Source of the DNA: Capronia americana
Taxonomy: Eukaryota > Ascomycota > Eurotiomycetes > Chaetothyriales > Herpotrichiellaceae
Direction: 5' to 3'
NCBI GenBank assembly: GCA_016110215.1
Contig: JADWQD010000012.1
Span: 1,293,477 to 1,357,476 of the forward strand
DNA: 64,000 bases
Notes under the pieces: generated by a model
Told to the model about the DNA's origin: nothing
What the model saw: only the letters and a program-made list of their open reading frames with translations
Database searches by the model: none
Shown here: positions 12,701 to 24,708 of the stretch, piece by piece
Layout of the letters: each line of letters starts with the position of its first letter
Numbering within the stretch: the first letter of the stretch is position 1
Translations under genes and position numbers: made by a program

Positions 12701-14630
12701 CGCGACACACCAAGTGCAGATGAAAGGGCAGTTGCCTCCACCACCGCACCTGGCCAGAACCACGAGGTATCTCAATACAGTCTCTATACGGTGCTCTGTC
12801 CAAACCCGCTTTGTTCCGCCAGCCCATTTTCTGGCTCTGCATGTCGCTTAAAGAATCGGTCTGGGAGCATGGCCTTGATCCAATCAGTTGCACACCCCCA
12901 CCATTTTCAGCAAAATCGTGTCTCTTTATTGCACGTTCGTCGACTGCAGCGACTCTTCAGACCGCTCGAGTTCGACAGCCTTCACTTGACCCCTCGAACC
13001 CAACAACAGCCCTGAATTTCTCGGGACAAGTTATTGGTGCCGAGTACGTGGCACCAGCCTCTTTCACCGTCCGCTAGTACATACTCGAGAACACTGACAT
13101 GCCACGAGCCTTACATACACATGAATCGAAAGTGCGTCGGAAATCTAGAAGTCAAGCGCAACGAAACTTCCCAGACACCCGAGCTGCCACTTGGCCCAAA
13201 CGTCTTTGATCGCAATCCTCAATTTGCCCTTTTGAGCCGGTATCGCTATCTGTTGGTCTGAACTCACAGGACCGAAGCCTGAGTGCGTGCTCTGGCGTGT
13301 CTGGAAGGGTCTGGATCCTGAGGACGCCATGCCAGATCTGGTTGTCGGAATATGCTTAAAAGGCTGGAAAACCACATGCTTTCCACTGATAGCCGAGAAG
13401 TCAATCGGGGGCTGGCTGAGCTCCCTGGCTCCTGCAGATTCTGGCATACGAGATTGCAGACACTCGCAGGACATCAACCCGAAAAGAGCAGTTCTAGTAG
13501 GTAAGCAAGGGCAGCTTCCAGAAGTAGATGAGTCGAGAATGTCAGAACCAGGGGGCGTGACACCGATTGAGACAAAGGGCTGCTGGTGATGCGCTGTGCA
13601 CTTGCCCAGTTAGTGCCCACTTGACGAGCATGCTCAAGACTCCGTATTGGGGAAAGAAGCTTGGGCAACTCAGTTGACCCTAAACTGCCAGTGACAAGTC
13701 GCCTTTTTCCAAACACGAATTGGGTCGGAACCCCGCGCCAACCCCAGCAGCTCCCAAGATGCAGCCCTACGAGCCTGAACCAACCCCCTCTCACTTCCAC
13801 CCCTCTCTCTCGTGTTCGTTGCCTTCGCTACTTCCTCTGCACCGCTTGACCAGAGCTTCCCGGTCGAAATCTAACCCTCGGAAACCGCAGCATGGTTGAC
13901 TGGTGGCTTGCGCAACAAGCGAGAATTCTGGGGTCTGGACTGCTTGGATCGCTCTGGTTCCTCCCCGGTTGGGTTCGAATGTAGCTCCCCGACTGTGGCC
14001 AACGCCTGTTGCTTCGCCAGGTCTTGCTATACTTTGTCTGCGAGTGAAAGATGTCGGATCCGCTTCCTATAACACCCCTGCCCTCACTTCCGTACGGCTC
14101 AACAGGAAAGTGCACTCTGGGGCCCTTGGCGTTGCCTCCCATGTCGGACATGCGGTCAGGCATACTCCATTGCAGGGCTCCTTCAAACCGTATCTGCTCC
14201 CTCCCATTATAATCTGTGCTACAGTGATGCTGGTAATGGTGCTTTCCTCGTGGTCACCGAGGAGGCATTGACCCGGCTAATACCGCCCCTCGATTACTTT
14301 GTCACCGACTCAACGTAAGCTTCGAACTTGTCTTACCATTCCTGAGTCCTCATAAGTTGCCTCGTAAATGCGGTTTTCCTTGGACACTCACTAAAGCTCT
14401 TGGTCTTCGATGCTGGAGAAGGGAGTCTCACACTGCTCAAGGCTGACTTCATGCGTACTTTTCGCGGGCAGCTGGAGACATTCCTCACAATGCTTCAGCC
14501 GCCAAAGGTGAGGCTAAGCTATACAGGTTTGTAATTAGCACGCTAGCCAGTGACTAGTTATCCAACTCGCGAGAACTTGAGGTATCGTATGGAAAAGGAC
14601 TGGAAGAGGTAGGCGAGGAGCCAGTCATCC
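9729..14630. other. Long gene-poor region upstream of the C2H2 factor
   Basis: Almost 4.9 kb without a supportable gene lies between the start of the C2H2 factor and the stop of the Ap4A phosphorylase. Open frames of 60-175 codons are present in all frames, with no domain, no consistent splice structure and no repeat family visible. The part nearest the gene (to about 10.2 kb) may be transcribed as leader. Long upstream regions and long leaders are common at fungal developmental regulators, but nothing in the bases proves that here. Confidence 0.45.
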
Positions 14631-15736
14631 TCATGATATTGTCTCTGCTTCATGTTGTTGCGACAAAGCTAAAGGATAACCAATGGTTATCAGCATATCG
14701 TCAAGAAGGGCAGGATTCTCTCGGAGAATATCCCATTCCGTCTCGTGCTTGACCATGAGAGTGCCCGCAAGAATCGTGCCGTTGATTGCCACCGAACTTT
14801 CCGGACCGGCTCCAGGAATGACTGTTGCTTCTTGGGCACGCGGGCAAATCGCCATTCTGTCAATCGTCATCGCAAGGTTGTAGGAGAGGAGGGTTTGACC
14901 GTTCCTTTCCACGGCTAAATCTTCATTTCCATGCTGATCGGAACGTTGGATAGAAGACAAAGCTGCTCTCATCAGCGACAAATATTTGCGATGCAGCTCT
15001 GACGGCGAGATTCCTTCTTCAAGGGGTGTTGAAAAGTGCAAGATCGGCAAAGAGGGGTCCTGGAACAGTGGTAACCTTGGGTGAGCTCTTGTGTCCATGC
15101 GATCAATCAGGAGACCCCACTCTTGGTTGTCAGAGCTCGCCATATCTTCAACGGGAAGGAATTGTAAGTGACGGTGCACCTGGCTAGCCCCACTATGCTC
15201 TCCAGAGTTGAAGAATGCAAAAAGACGCGAAGAGCGTCCTTCATCCTGTCGAGCCTGCCAGGCACGCAGGCAGGCATGGGTGAGGCCAATGTCATCTTCT
15301 TCCAGCAGGTCGGTTTGAGGCTTGTTGGTCTTGGTAGCGATGATGAAATGATTGTGAATGACTGGGTACTTGTTCAGGACTAATGTATGAGATGGGTTTG
15401 GGACTGGGATTTGAGCGATGAGAAGCTCTGGTGCTGGAGCCGCGAAAGGGTCAAACTTGGATCCCGTTGACTTCGTTTTGGGAGCCGAATTGTCTCCTTG
15501 TGGCTTCTCCTTCAGGGCTGGACAGTAGCGTAGTTGGAACTTGAGAAGTCTCAGCAGTCATCCGAAGTAGAGGTCCATGCTTGCACACTTACTAAAGCTC
15601 CGCCTTGGGCTCGAAGATGCGCCAAGCTCGTTGGTGAGAAAACGATATCTTTGGCATGCAGCGCAGTGGTGAATTTTTCAGCGACGGTCCTTGGTAGAGG
15701 CTGCGCGAGGCCAAGCATCCTGTCTAGTTCTGTCAT
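14631..15736 (-). CDS. APA2: Diadenosine tetraphosphate (Ap4A) phosphorylase / ATP adenylyltransferase
   Basis: Two exons (15736-15593 and 15539-14631) joined by a 53-nt GT-AG intron in phase 0 give 350 residues, close to the size of yeast Apa1/Apa2. The N-terminal domain carries the family run FQLRYCPAL...KP and LVLNKYPVIHNHFIIAT. The catalytic histidine motif is SQVHRHLQFLP (His170, His172, Gln174), as expected for the GalT/Apa branch of the HIT superfamily. The C-terminal domain (after LPVEDM) matches the ATP_transf domain. The enzyme phosphorolyses Ap4A to ADP and ATP and so clears dinucleoside polyphosphates in the cytosol. The start is the first in-frame ATG (MTELDRMLGLAQPLP). The upstream 1.7 kb is shared with the divergent Myb-like gene. 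Confidence 0.9.
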
Positions 15737-17407
15737 CGTGTAAACGGCTTCGATACTATTAACATGACAGGCATCGCTGAGAAACCGTGAGACCACGTGG
15801 TGGTGGCCGTGACGAGTTCATGGAAAAACCTCGGCTCGCCTTCTTGGGGACATGGGGTCCTTTCAAATCCGAGTGAGCTGAGCTTGCTCTCATTTCACTT
15901 CTGGTTTACTTGCCATGCCTCCAATACTCAAGTCAAGCATTGGCAACAGGCTTGGGTCAATATAACACTGCTCACCTGCCTCGGCAACACTCAGCCTTTT
16001 GTGCTATTTGTCTCACTACCCCCTTTGGCCGAAATATTGTGTGTGTCGCTAGTATGAGCTTGCTCTGGATACGCGGAACGTAATAAAACTTCAAGCGATG
16101 CGAAGCCAGCTGACACTTCGGATAACTCACGGTCCCAGTGCTGAGAGGTTATCGGTGTGGCAGCCACGTTGTGGACGAGTAACTCTTTGCAAGACAGTTC
16201 GACACGATGGGGAGTGACGGACTGCTACACGCAACCACACCGCCTGCCCATAGCAAGTTAACCGCGCCCCGGGAACCATATCAGAGGAAGTCAGTTGTTG
16301 GTCGGGTATCCTCCAGCGAATATCAAATGACAAGCGTCCTTCGTCCGCTGCGGCCTCCCGAATATGACAGCTCCACAACGCAGGCACATCAGTTCAGCGA
16401 ACAGGTCCGATGCAGAGATCTCCGTGCCTAATATTGGGTTGTGCGTGCACATCTGAGGCAGCTTAAAGCCATTCTGATTTTGTCTCCCACACAGCCCTCG
16501 CAATGAAGGTTGAGAGAAAAGCGGACCCGCGAGCTATCCCAACGTTGCTCACCGAATCCGGCAGAGCGTGCAAATAATGTAGCACAGTGCCCCTGATGTT
16601 TGCTTGCATTTCCCCATATTTTCCGCCTGGTGATCCCTTCGGCACATCACCGACCTGTTCTGGACACAGATGGGTGGATTCCGCGAAGACTCCCAAGCTC
16701 AAGACGGTATCTGGTCACTGCTGAGGCTTAGAAAACGAGAAGAGACGGTTTAGAATTGTGGTTCTGCGATTCAACGAGCGTGCCAGAATAGGATCGCGGC
16801 AAATCATGTTCTGAAAATAGTCAGCTCTTGTTTGCCGACCTCAACTGTGGCAACCAGCAGAGACGAAATCACGGAACACTGCCAAATCGCGATGCGTCGA
16901 ATGCAGTCACCTTTCCCGCTCGACACATCTGGTTTCCCTTAACCCTATACCCTGGATGACCGGCAGACTTTTGGCGGCGGCATGGAGCGGCATGCACACA
17001 GGATGAAGAAGACGTGACGACGAAGCTGGGTTGTTTCCCGTCAGTTTGTCGAGACCGTGCCAACGGACTGATTGGTTTCGACAAGCCATGTCTAATCGAA
17101 ACCTGTGCAAAACCACATCCGTTATTGAAGAGCAGTTGTGCAACACCTTCGTCCGTCAGTGTTTCGCACGGTTAGGAGCAACATCTATCGATGTATTGAA
17201 GCCCAATCGTCCTGTGTATGGGGGCCAGAGCTCTCTGCCGATGCTCAGATAAGTTTGCCCCCTTATATGCGCCCTCTTGTTGGAATGTTGAAGGCCTCCG
17301 GTTTGCTCCCGAACCCGTGGGATGAATTCTGTTTGCAGTACGAACAAGATGAAGATCGTTCTAGGGTTGACGATGCGAATGCTGATTGTAGCGGCCAATG
17401 ACTCGAT
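15737..17407. promoter_or_regulatory. Divergent intergenic region between the Ap4A phosphorylase and Myb-like genes
   Basis: This 1.67-kb segment separates two genes that point away from each other, so it must contain both promoters. Short frames of 60-90 codons occur but none looks like a gene. I see no clear TATA box or repeated operator. Confidence 0.4.
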
Positions 17408-19232
17408 ATGAAAACGCACCCGCGTGCCCAGGCTATGGCACTGAGCGACTTCAGATCACTCTACAGGCCGCAGCACTCTCGATTTCTTCATCACATCCTG
17501 CATTTCACAGTCTGCAATTCCCTAAGGATGCCACCTGGACTTTTGGACCCGAAGTACCAGTGTACCTGCACGGATGTGCGCATCGATCAAAACCCGAGAA
17601 GTCACGTCCATGATCCTATTCCCTTTCCCTGTCACCTGCCCACGAGGACTCTGTCGAATGCTTTCACTACCTATACCAGTCATGCTTCACGACCGGTATC
17701 TTCTGACACGACCTGTACCTGTCACGCAGCTGGAATACAATGTTCAGATCCCCCCATGACTACTTATAGGAATGCGGTTCCCACCCCTGGTGGTCAAAAT
17801 CACACATGCGCCCACAGATCCATGGAGCACTCTGATATCTGTCATAACCTGAGTCCTTCAACCTTCATCGACTCCAACACCAACCTCTATTCCTGTCCAG
17901 ACCTTCTTGAGGATACACAGTCAATGTCAACCAATAATAACCCTCTGTACAATCCATGGACGCTGGATGGAAGCAGATTTGGGGACACTGTGCGCATCAA
18001 TGATAGAGCGACCACACAGACCTGTATCCGGCCACGAGACACACAGATACGCAGTCCCGCTCAGGCATATGGCACTTCCATGTTCTGGTCAGGGGGGAAT
18101 GATAGATTCGCAGACTGGCCACGCACTACGCCCACAGCCGAAACTTCATCCCACATCACTCAGGGCCAGTTGCGGAACGATCCTACCTTGGCTCCTGAAC
18201 TCTCCCTCGAGGACATTGATCTCAATGCCATGCTTCAAGCACCGGACAAAGTACACACTGTGCTTAATGCCTCACAAGATATGACCTTTCAAGCCGAGTC
18301 TGCGATAAATGACGAGCAAACAGCTTCAAAACTTGGGGGCGAGAAGGCATATGACGCCGGTGAGCAGTGGGATTACGACTTCTCGAAATATGCAGCGCAT
18401 ACACCTGATATTTCGACTTCGTCTGCACACGTACAAGCAAAATCAGGCCTCCAGTTTTCAAACATCGACCTTGGATTGGCACCAGCACCGGCAGCGACAT
18501 GCTACAGTACAATGTCGATCGATCCGTTCTTACCCGAGTTGCCTTCATCGACTGGGAGTCAATTTGAGTTCTTCAATGATATCCCAGCTTTTGCCATGGA
18601 CTATATCTCTCCCACCCCGCAATATCGCGAAGCCGACACATCCTCCGCTACGAATTATCCCACACAATATCCCGACCTGGAAGATTTAGACACTCCAGTC
18701 TCATCAACGCCTGGCCTCACCAGCGCTTCAACAACACCGAGTGCACATCCAGCGGTCAGAGGCGCACAGCGTGATACTTCTAAGGACGCGCTTCTGGTGA
18801 GACTGCGACGAGACGGGAAGTCGTACAAGCAGATCAAGGAGACTGGGGGTTTTGAAGAAGCAGAATCCACCCTGAGGGGGCGATATCGCACCCTGATCAA
18901 GCCTAAAGAGGCACGGGTCAGAAAGCCTGAGTGGCAAGATCGGGATGTGAGTGAGGTTCACATATATCACTGAGATATGAAGATGCTAATCCTTTGTCTT
19001 GTCGCAGATCCAATTCCTCTTGAAGGGCGTTGCACACTTCTCGAACTCGAATCCTATCGCTCTCGGGGCATGGCATGGTCTCGACGCAGATGCCATTCGC
19101 CAATTTGCCAACAAGGTGCCCTGGAAGCAGGTCGCCGAGTGGATGGAGGACCAGGGGACTTACAAGTTTGGAAACTCTACGGTCAAGAAGCAATACCTTG
19201 CAGAGCTGAAGAAGCGAGGTGCTCCGGTCTGA
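17408..19232 (+). CDS. Myb/SANT-like DNA-binding protein of filamentous fungi
   Basis: Two exons (17408-18946 and 19008-19232) joined across a 61-nt intron with a TGCTAAT branch and CGCAG acceptor give 587 residues. The first 440 residues are low-complexity and show no domain, apart from a few clustered cysteines near the N-terminus. The C-terminal 130 residues hold two helical units. The first (LLVRLRRDGKSYKQIKE...ESTLRGRYRTL) is followed by KPKEARVRKPEW and then a second unit (IQFLLKGVAHF...WKQVAEWMEDQG...VKKQYLEL-like) typical of fungal Myb-like proteins with conserved Trp spacing. The intron splits the second unit. It is probably a nuclear DNA-binding protein; targets are unknown. The start could instead be the second Met (17435). 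Confidence 0.75.
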
Positions 19233-20217
19233 GTGCGGCTACACGGGTAATCCCAGGCTTGCAACGGAGTAATGTTCTCTACCATCCGAGAAGTTTGCGC
19301 CAGTGGTCGCCGCAACATTATCCATGGTTCCGAGCTGGCGCCCTATCCAGGAGTTCAAGAGCTTTGCGGCATCCAAAGCGCACCACCCATTCAACTGTAT
19401 GAACAACAAGACGACACATCGCAAGTTTCTGCGATACGACCTTCGTAGCCGAAGGAGAACGGCTGCTGCTTGGTGACGGGAAATCTGCTGCACAACTTGG
19501 GGTATTGAATTCTGGTCTGTCGCTCGGCCTAGTGCAAATCTCCCTCCCTTCTTGGACAGATTCGAAGAACGGAACATATCAGCCCGGCTGCCTCACCCAC
19601 ATGCACGACTTACCAACCCACCAGCTCCTGAACTGTGCGCCCACGGACCCGGGCAGCACGATTCCGGCTTTGGTTACTTTGACCGCGGTCTTAGTCCCTG
19701 CCCTGCGATACTCATTCTCACTCCTGGACCTCCTGTACGTTTACCGAGAAGAGCAGTCCCGCTGATAACTGCGGGATTTAACCGTTAAGGCGCGTCGACT
19801 CGCTCGACTTGACTCCTTCGCCCGCGAACCGCCTTCTGACTCTTAGATATCTGAGTCAGGGAGATTCTACCGAGGGCCACGCAGCTAATGATCACTTGCT
19901 GCACCAATCAGCTTCCATCTACTAGACCCGCCGAAGTCTTCTCCTTGGTTCAGCAGTGGATAAATGCGGGGATTTGGGGAAGCTGGGGATGATAGCTTCG
20001 ACGACTGCAGTGGCCTTGCTCGAGTGGGTGCTAGCTCGTCCGCCCCTGACAGCGAGCGCGCCGGTGCCGCGGATATTGGACAGCGAGGTCAACCGACAAT
20101 CAGCATATTATTGCTTAATTAATGCTCCGGATCCCTGTGCATGACTACTTCTTCATCCTCGTCCTAGGCGAAACTGCCGTCTGTCGTTTTCAATCTACTT
20201 GCCTAACTCCAGCAAAA
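19233..20217. other. Spacer upstream of the MFS transporter
   Basis: About 1 kb between two plus-strand genes. It should contain the 3' UTR of the Myb-like gene and the promoter of the transporter. Short open frames are present but none is supportable, and I see no repeat. Confidence 0.4.
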
Positions 20218-22213
20218 ATGCGTCGCAACTCTGCATCGGAAGGCCTCCTCCGCAAACAGAAGCTCAATGTGCATACCTGTGCGGTGCTTGCTGTCTTGGG
20301 GTTCGGCTCTGTGACCTATGGCTATACAGCGAGTATAATCGGAACGACTCTAGGTCGGTAGTGGATGGCCCATCGGCGACACGTTTCGAGCTAACACCTC
20401 GTTAGGGCAACCGTCGTTCATTGAATACTTCGATCTCGCCACCCGCTCGGATGGGACTGATCTGATATCAACAATGAATGGCCTGTTCCAGACTGGGGGT
20501 GTGATAGGAACAATGCTGCTGCCCACGGTTGCGGACAAATGGGGGCGCAAGTGGGCGTGTGCTGTGGTAAGGCGACTGAGCGTCAAGCGGTCTATCGTCT
20601 CGTTTCTAACGTAATCACAGTCAGCCATCCTCGCGATCATCTCTGGTGCCATCGTATGTTCCTACTCCCGTCGGGCTCTTGTTACTATCCTGAGACATCC
20701 GTTGTCCCGAGGACCTTGTCCCAGCTCTATCCCCGAAGAAGATGCTAATTCGCTGTGACGGAAAGATGGCCGGGTCCGTGAACGTTGGAATGTTCATTGC
20801 CTTCAGGTTTGTGGCGGGAGCTGCGGCTTTCATGATCCTCGCCGCCGTGCCGATTCTCATGAATGAAATTGTGCCGGTTCACATGCGGGGTGCACTCGTG
20901 GACGTCCACGGCGTCATGCTGGTGCTTGGTTACACCATACAAGGATGGGTTGGCTTCGGATTCTACTTCTGGAAGAACGGTGGCTCCGACACCTGGAGGC
21001 CGCCTATTGCGATTCAGTGCTTCTGGCCGTTGTGCCTGCTGGTCGGACTCTTCTTTATCCCCGTGAGTCGATCTTGAGTTTGGCCTTGACTGAATATTCT
21101 TAAGAACGGCGTTGACCTAAAGTGCGGTACAGGAGTCGCCCAGATGGCTGGTCATGAAGGGGCGTGATGCCGAGGCCGAAGCCGTGCTCATGAAGCTGCA
21201 CGCCGATCCCAGGGACCCAGACAACGCCGCTGCCAAAGCCGAATTCTACCAAATACAGAAGCAGATTGCTATTGACCGAACACTGGGCAACTCGTGGATG
21301 CATATTATCAGGAAACCATCCTATCGAAAACGCGCACTTCTGGCAATTGGGATTACCGGTATCATCCAGTGCTCGGGTGTATTAGGTACGCAGCTGTCCT
21401 CCACAACACTACATGCTCCTGACGTATTAATTTCATGGTGTCAGTCATCAATAACTATGGGCCATCTCTCTACAAGTCCCTCGACTTCTCGCCCGTCAAG
21501 CAGCTGCTCTATCCGGCGGCGTGGCTGACCTTCGCCTTGGGCCTTAACGCCATGGGAATGATATTTGTTGACCGGTTCCCACGCAACAAGTACATCGCTT
21601 TCGGTGTTCTGGGCTGCATGGCGAGCTTGATCGTGGAGGCTGCTCTAGTGGCCAACTTCGTGCCTTCTAACAACAGAGAGGCCCTCTCGGCGGCAGTGGC
21701 GATGTTCTTTATTTTCCAGTTGTTCTATGGAATGTGTTTGGATGGAACCCAGTTCTCCTACTTGGGCGAGCTCTTCCCGACACACCTGCGCGCCAAAGGT
21801 GTATGTCTGGGGGTGTCTATGATCTCGCTGATGAACATCATTTGGCTCCAGAGGTATGTTACATGATAGTCGTGTCGTGTTCTCGACCGCTAGCTACCGG
21901 CCACGTGCTGACCACGACTACCAGTGCGCCCACTGCATTCAACACGATCGGGTGGAAATTCTACCTCTGCTTCATCATCCCTGGCACTATCGGTGCAATC
22001 GTGATGTGGATCTGGTTCCCGGACACGAACGGCCTGCCATTGGAGGAGGTAGCAGCCATTTTTGGTGATGCCGACGAGGTGGCCATCTACCAGCGCGACA
22101 TCGAGGTTGACTTCGCCACGCATACGATTGTGGATCATCATGCTGCAGCAGGGGTGAAGGGCGGTGACGCCGCGCATTATGAAGCTGACTCGCTTCCGTC
22201 GAGCGAGAAGTAA
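20218..22213 (+). CDS. MFS sugar-porter family transporter
   Basis: Seven exons (20218-20353, 20406-20566, 20621-20653, 20766-21062, 21133-21385, 21445-21853, 21925-22213) total 1578 nt and encode 525 residues, a normal length for fungal hexose/quinate-type transporters. Sugar-porter hallmarks are visible: ADKWGRK after TM2, PESPRWL after TM6, the DRFPRNK loop after TM8, ELFPTHLRAKGV and PDTNGLPLEE after TM12. Twelve hydrophobic segments can be followed. It should sit in the plasma membrane and import a sugar or related small molecule by proton symport; the substrate is not readable. One exon is only 33 nt. The gene is followed on the same strand by a regulator and a hydrolase, suggesting a shared catabolic task. 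The start is MRRNSASEG; an upstream in-frame ATG at 20122 is less likely. Confidence 0.88.
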
Positions 22214-22553
22214 GGGACGGACACATCTTGCTCACCGGAGTAAGCCATGAGACATGTATTCGTGCACATGCGCGTTGCTAGAGTGGCAGAAGTCGTAGAT
22301 GGGGTTGCGTAGACTGATAAGAGCTCATCTTGAAGATTGCTCACCCAGTCTTCGCTGGCAACGTGCGCGAAGAGAGACACACGGAGACTTGTTTGTCCGG
22401 TCCCGGCAGCTAAACACTTTTGATCAATCATTCATTTGTCTCTCAGTTTCAAGGGCCTCGCTTGCTAATCTCGACTTCATCCGAAGATGGTTTCCGGCCT
22501 CTCCATCCACATACACAACACCATGCCAGATCTCGGGAGCTCCTTGCACGTGC
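22214..22553. other. Short spacer upstream of the regulator
   Basis: A 340-bp gap between the transporter stop and the ATG of the transcription-factor-domain protein. It contains in-frame codons upstream of the chosen ATG (back to 22299), so a longer N-terminus is formally possible. No other feature is seen. Confidence 0.35.
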
Positions 22554-24178
22554 ATGGCTTCGAGTCGCCATAGTAACAATCGCCCCCAACCTGCTCCCAG
22601 TCAGGTTCGAAAACAAATCCAGCGCAAACTCCAAGAGGGCGACACATTGTCAAACCCTCTGGCGTGTCAAGTATGTGGTCGCGACGATTGTCAACTGCGA
22701 TCGCACAAGGCATATCTCGCCCACAAGCGTCACACCGCCGCAGACAAAACCGTCGAAAAGGCCAAAGAAGCCCTGCATAGCCCAAGACCAGGATTTCTGG
22801 AAACAAGCTTCTCGAAATCTTATGCCTACACAAGGGCACTCCCGTCACTGGGGGCGGGTCGGCTTGATGGGTTTCATGACCTGCCTGTGCCAGGCGGACA
22901 TCAACTGGACCTGCACCAGTCCGTCTACAACCGTGAGTCATCCCTCGTTGCAGCACGTGTGCTGGACTGGAGGTGCAAAGGACTAACGGCTTCCGTCTCG
23001 GTTGGATGGAAACAGTGCTTCATTCCAAGCTGGGAGCGGCAACCGCATTTCCGCTACCCGTCGGGCTGCAGGTCAATGAGATTGGTGGGAGTATGATCAT
23101 ACCAGTGATGACCGATACGTCTTTGTGTCTCAGTGCCATTGCAGCGTGGAAAGCAGTCCAATATCTCATGGGACAGGAAACTGCCTTTCCGCATCTGTCC
23201 TACGAGGCTCAGGCGTTGCAGTCTCTGCGGAAGCAACTTCTGGAGCAAGGCCGTGCTGCGATCACAAACGAGGCGATCCTAGCCGCCGTGTTGCTTTGGG
23301 CAAGCGCAACCATGTTTGCTCAAACCGATGCCCTGAGGCGACATTCCACTGGCGTTTGCGCGCTGATTACCGCGCGTGGAGGCCTCAAAACAATTGCACG
23401 GCATGACTCGATTGGCCAAGCAGCATCTATCAAGCAACTGCTGCTCTGGGCGGACTTCGTCACAGCACAATTTCTGGGTGAAGAGGTCCTCTTCAATGAC
23501 ATTGAACCTGCGGAACCCCTGCCGACTTCGTTAGTCACGCTTTCGCAGGCAATCGCTCTTCCCTCCCAGTGGAAGGCCCTGCTACCCGCTACTCTGAAAG
23601 CAGCACAAGATCTGAAACTGTTGCTTGTCTCGCACGATACTGCCACACGAGTCGGACGTCTCTCCATCGCGGAATATAAGGCACTACTGGCTTTGTTGAA
23701 CAGAAGCACTATCGAAAGGATCAACCTAGAACACCAGCACAGCAAGTCAAACTCGCCCGACGAATGCGTCCTCGTCGCCATGAACCTGCTCCGCCTCACA
23801 GTGCTGTTTCACGCGGGCCCGTTGTTCACTATTGTTGTATCAGTTATCTCTCGGCTGCGAAATGCTCTGAAGCGCACCACCGTGGATTCTTTCAACAGCA
23901 CTACTCCAAACTGCATCGACGTCTACATCTGGGCATGCTTTGTCGGCTTGGTGAACGAATTTGACAGCGAGAACCGCTCGTACTTCGTTGAGATGCTCAG
24001 CATCGCGTTGAGTATCAAATACGAAGACGGCAGGTGGCCAGCCAACTGGAGAACACAGAACCTGGACATGCTACGTTCGGCTTTGTGGTCGGATACCGTC
24101 TTGACAAAGCTATACTTTGACGCTTGTCAAATGATCGAGGCGTTTGTCATGACGCCGGATTCCTACCTGCCACTGTGA
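22554..24178 (+). CDS. Fungal-specific transcription-factor-domain protein without a visible Zn2Cys6 cluster
   Basis: Two exons (22554-22932, 23016-24178) joined by an 83-nt intron (GACTAAC branch, AACAG acceptor) give 513 residues. The N-terminal 60 residues are basic and contain a single ACQVCGRDDC motif, not the six-cysteine cluster of classical fungal regulators. Next comes a GAGRLDGFHDLPVP segment. From about residue 130 a long helical region resembles the fungal-specific transcription factor domain (PF11951 type), with LGAATAFPLPVGLQ, TDTSLCLSAIAAW and a central HSTGVCALITARGGL. Proteins of this type often sit in metabolic clusters as regulators, even without a DNA-binding cluster. It lies between a transporter and a hydrolase on the same strand, consistent with local control. 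Alternative: a longer N-terminus starting upstream. Confidence 0.75.
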
Positions 24179-24708
24179 AAGAGCTAAAAAACTCGCAACC
24201 CACCCCGCAACAGCCCAATTGCAGTGTCCGTTAAGTTGAGCGCTGCGTCGCGCCTCTCAGATCCAGCCTTGTCGAAGATGGGTGCTGACCTCGACTACCC
24301 TCCTTCGATCGAGTGGCTTGGTGAATGAAGCCCCCACTGCCAGATGAGGAAGAAGATATTAGACTGTTGCCGCTGTCCAGATTCTCGCGCTTCGGCATAG
24401 CGTGATCGCGAGCTCTTTCGGTACATCCATAGCGCCGCTTCGTGCCATGACCCGAACGGCGAACACGATGCTGACATTTTGAGCCGGCCGCAGTCCGCCT
24501 AATCTCCTCGACTTGCGATCAAAGCTAATGATTGGCCGATCCAGAATGACACCGAACCTGCGCGAGCAGATCAATATACCATGACAAGGACGCGAAAATG
24601 CATAAAAGGGGCAACTGTCCATTTTGCGGAAATATATCTCACTATTACTGTTCTAGGGCCGTACCGTATATTGACCTACATAACATCTCATATTACAAGA
24701 CAGCCACA
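24179..24708. promoter_or_regulatory. Probable promoter region of the CocE-like hydrolase
   Basis: A 530-bp gap. A TATA-like element CATAAAAGG lies at 24601-24609, about 100 bases before the start codon, and an inverted CCAAT box (ATTGG) is present near 24530. The spacing is plausible for a fungal promoter, but these are short motifs and could be chance. Confidence 0.35.
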
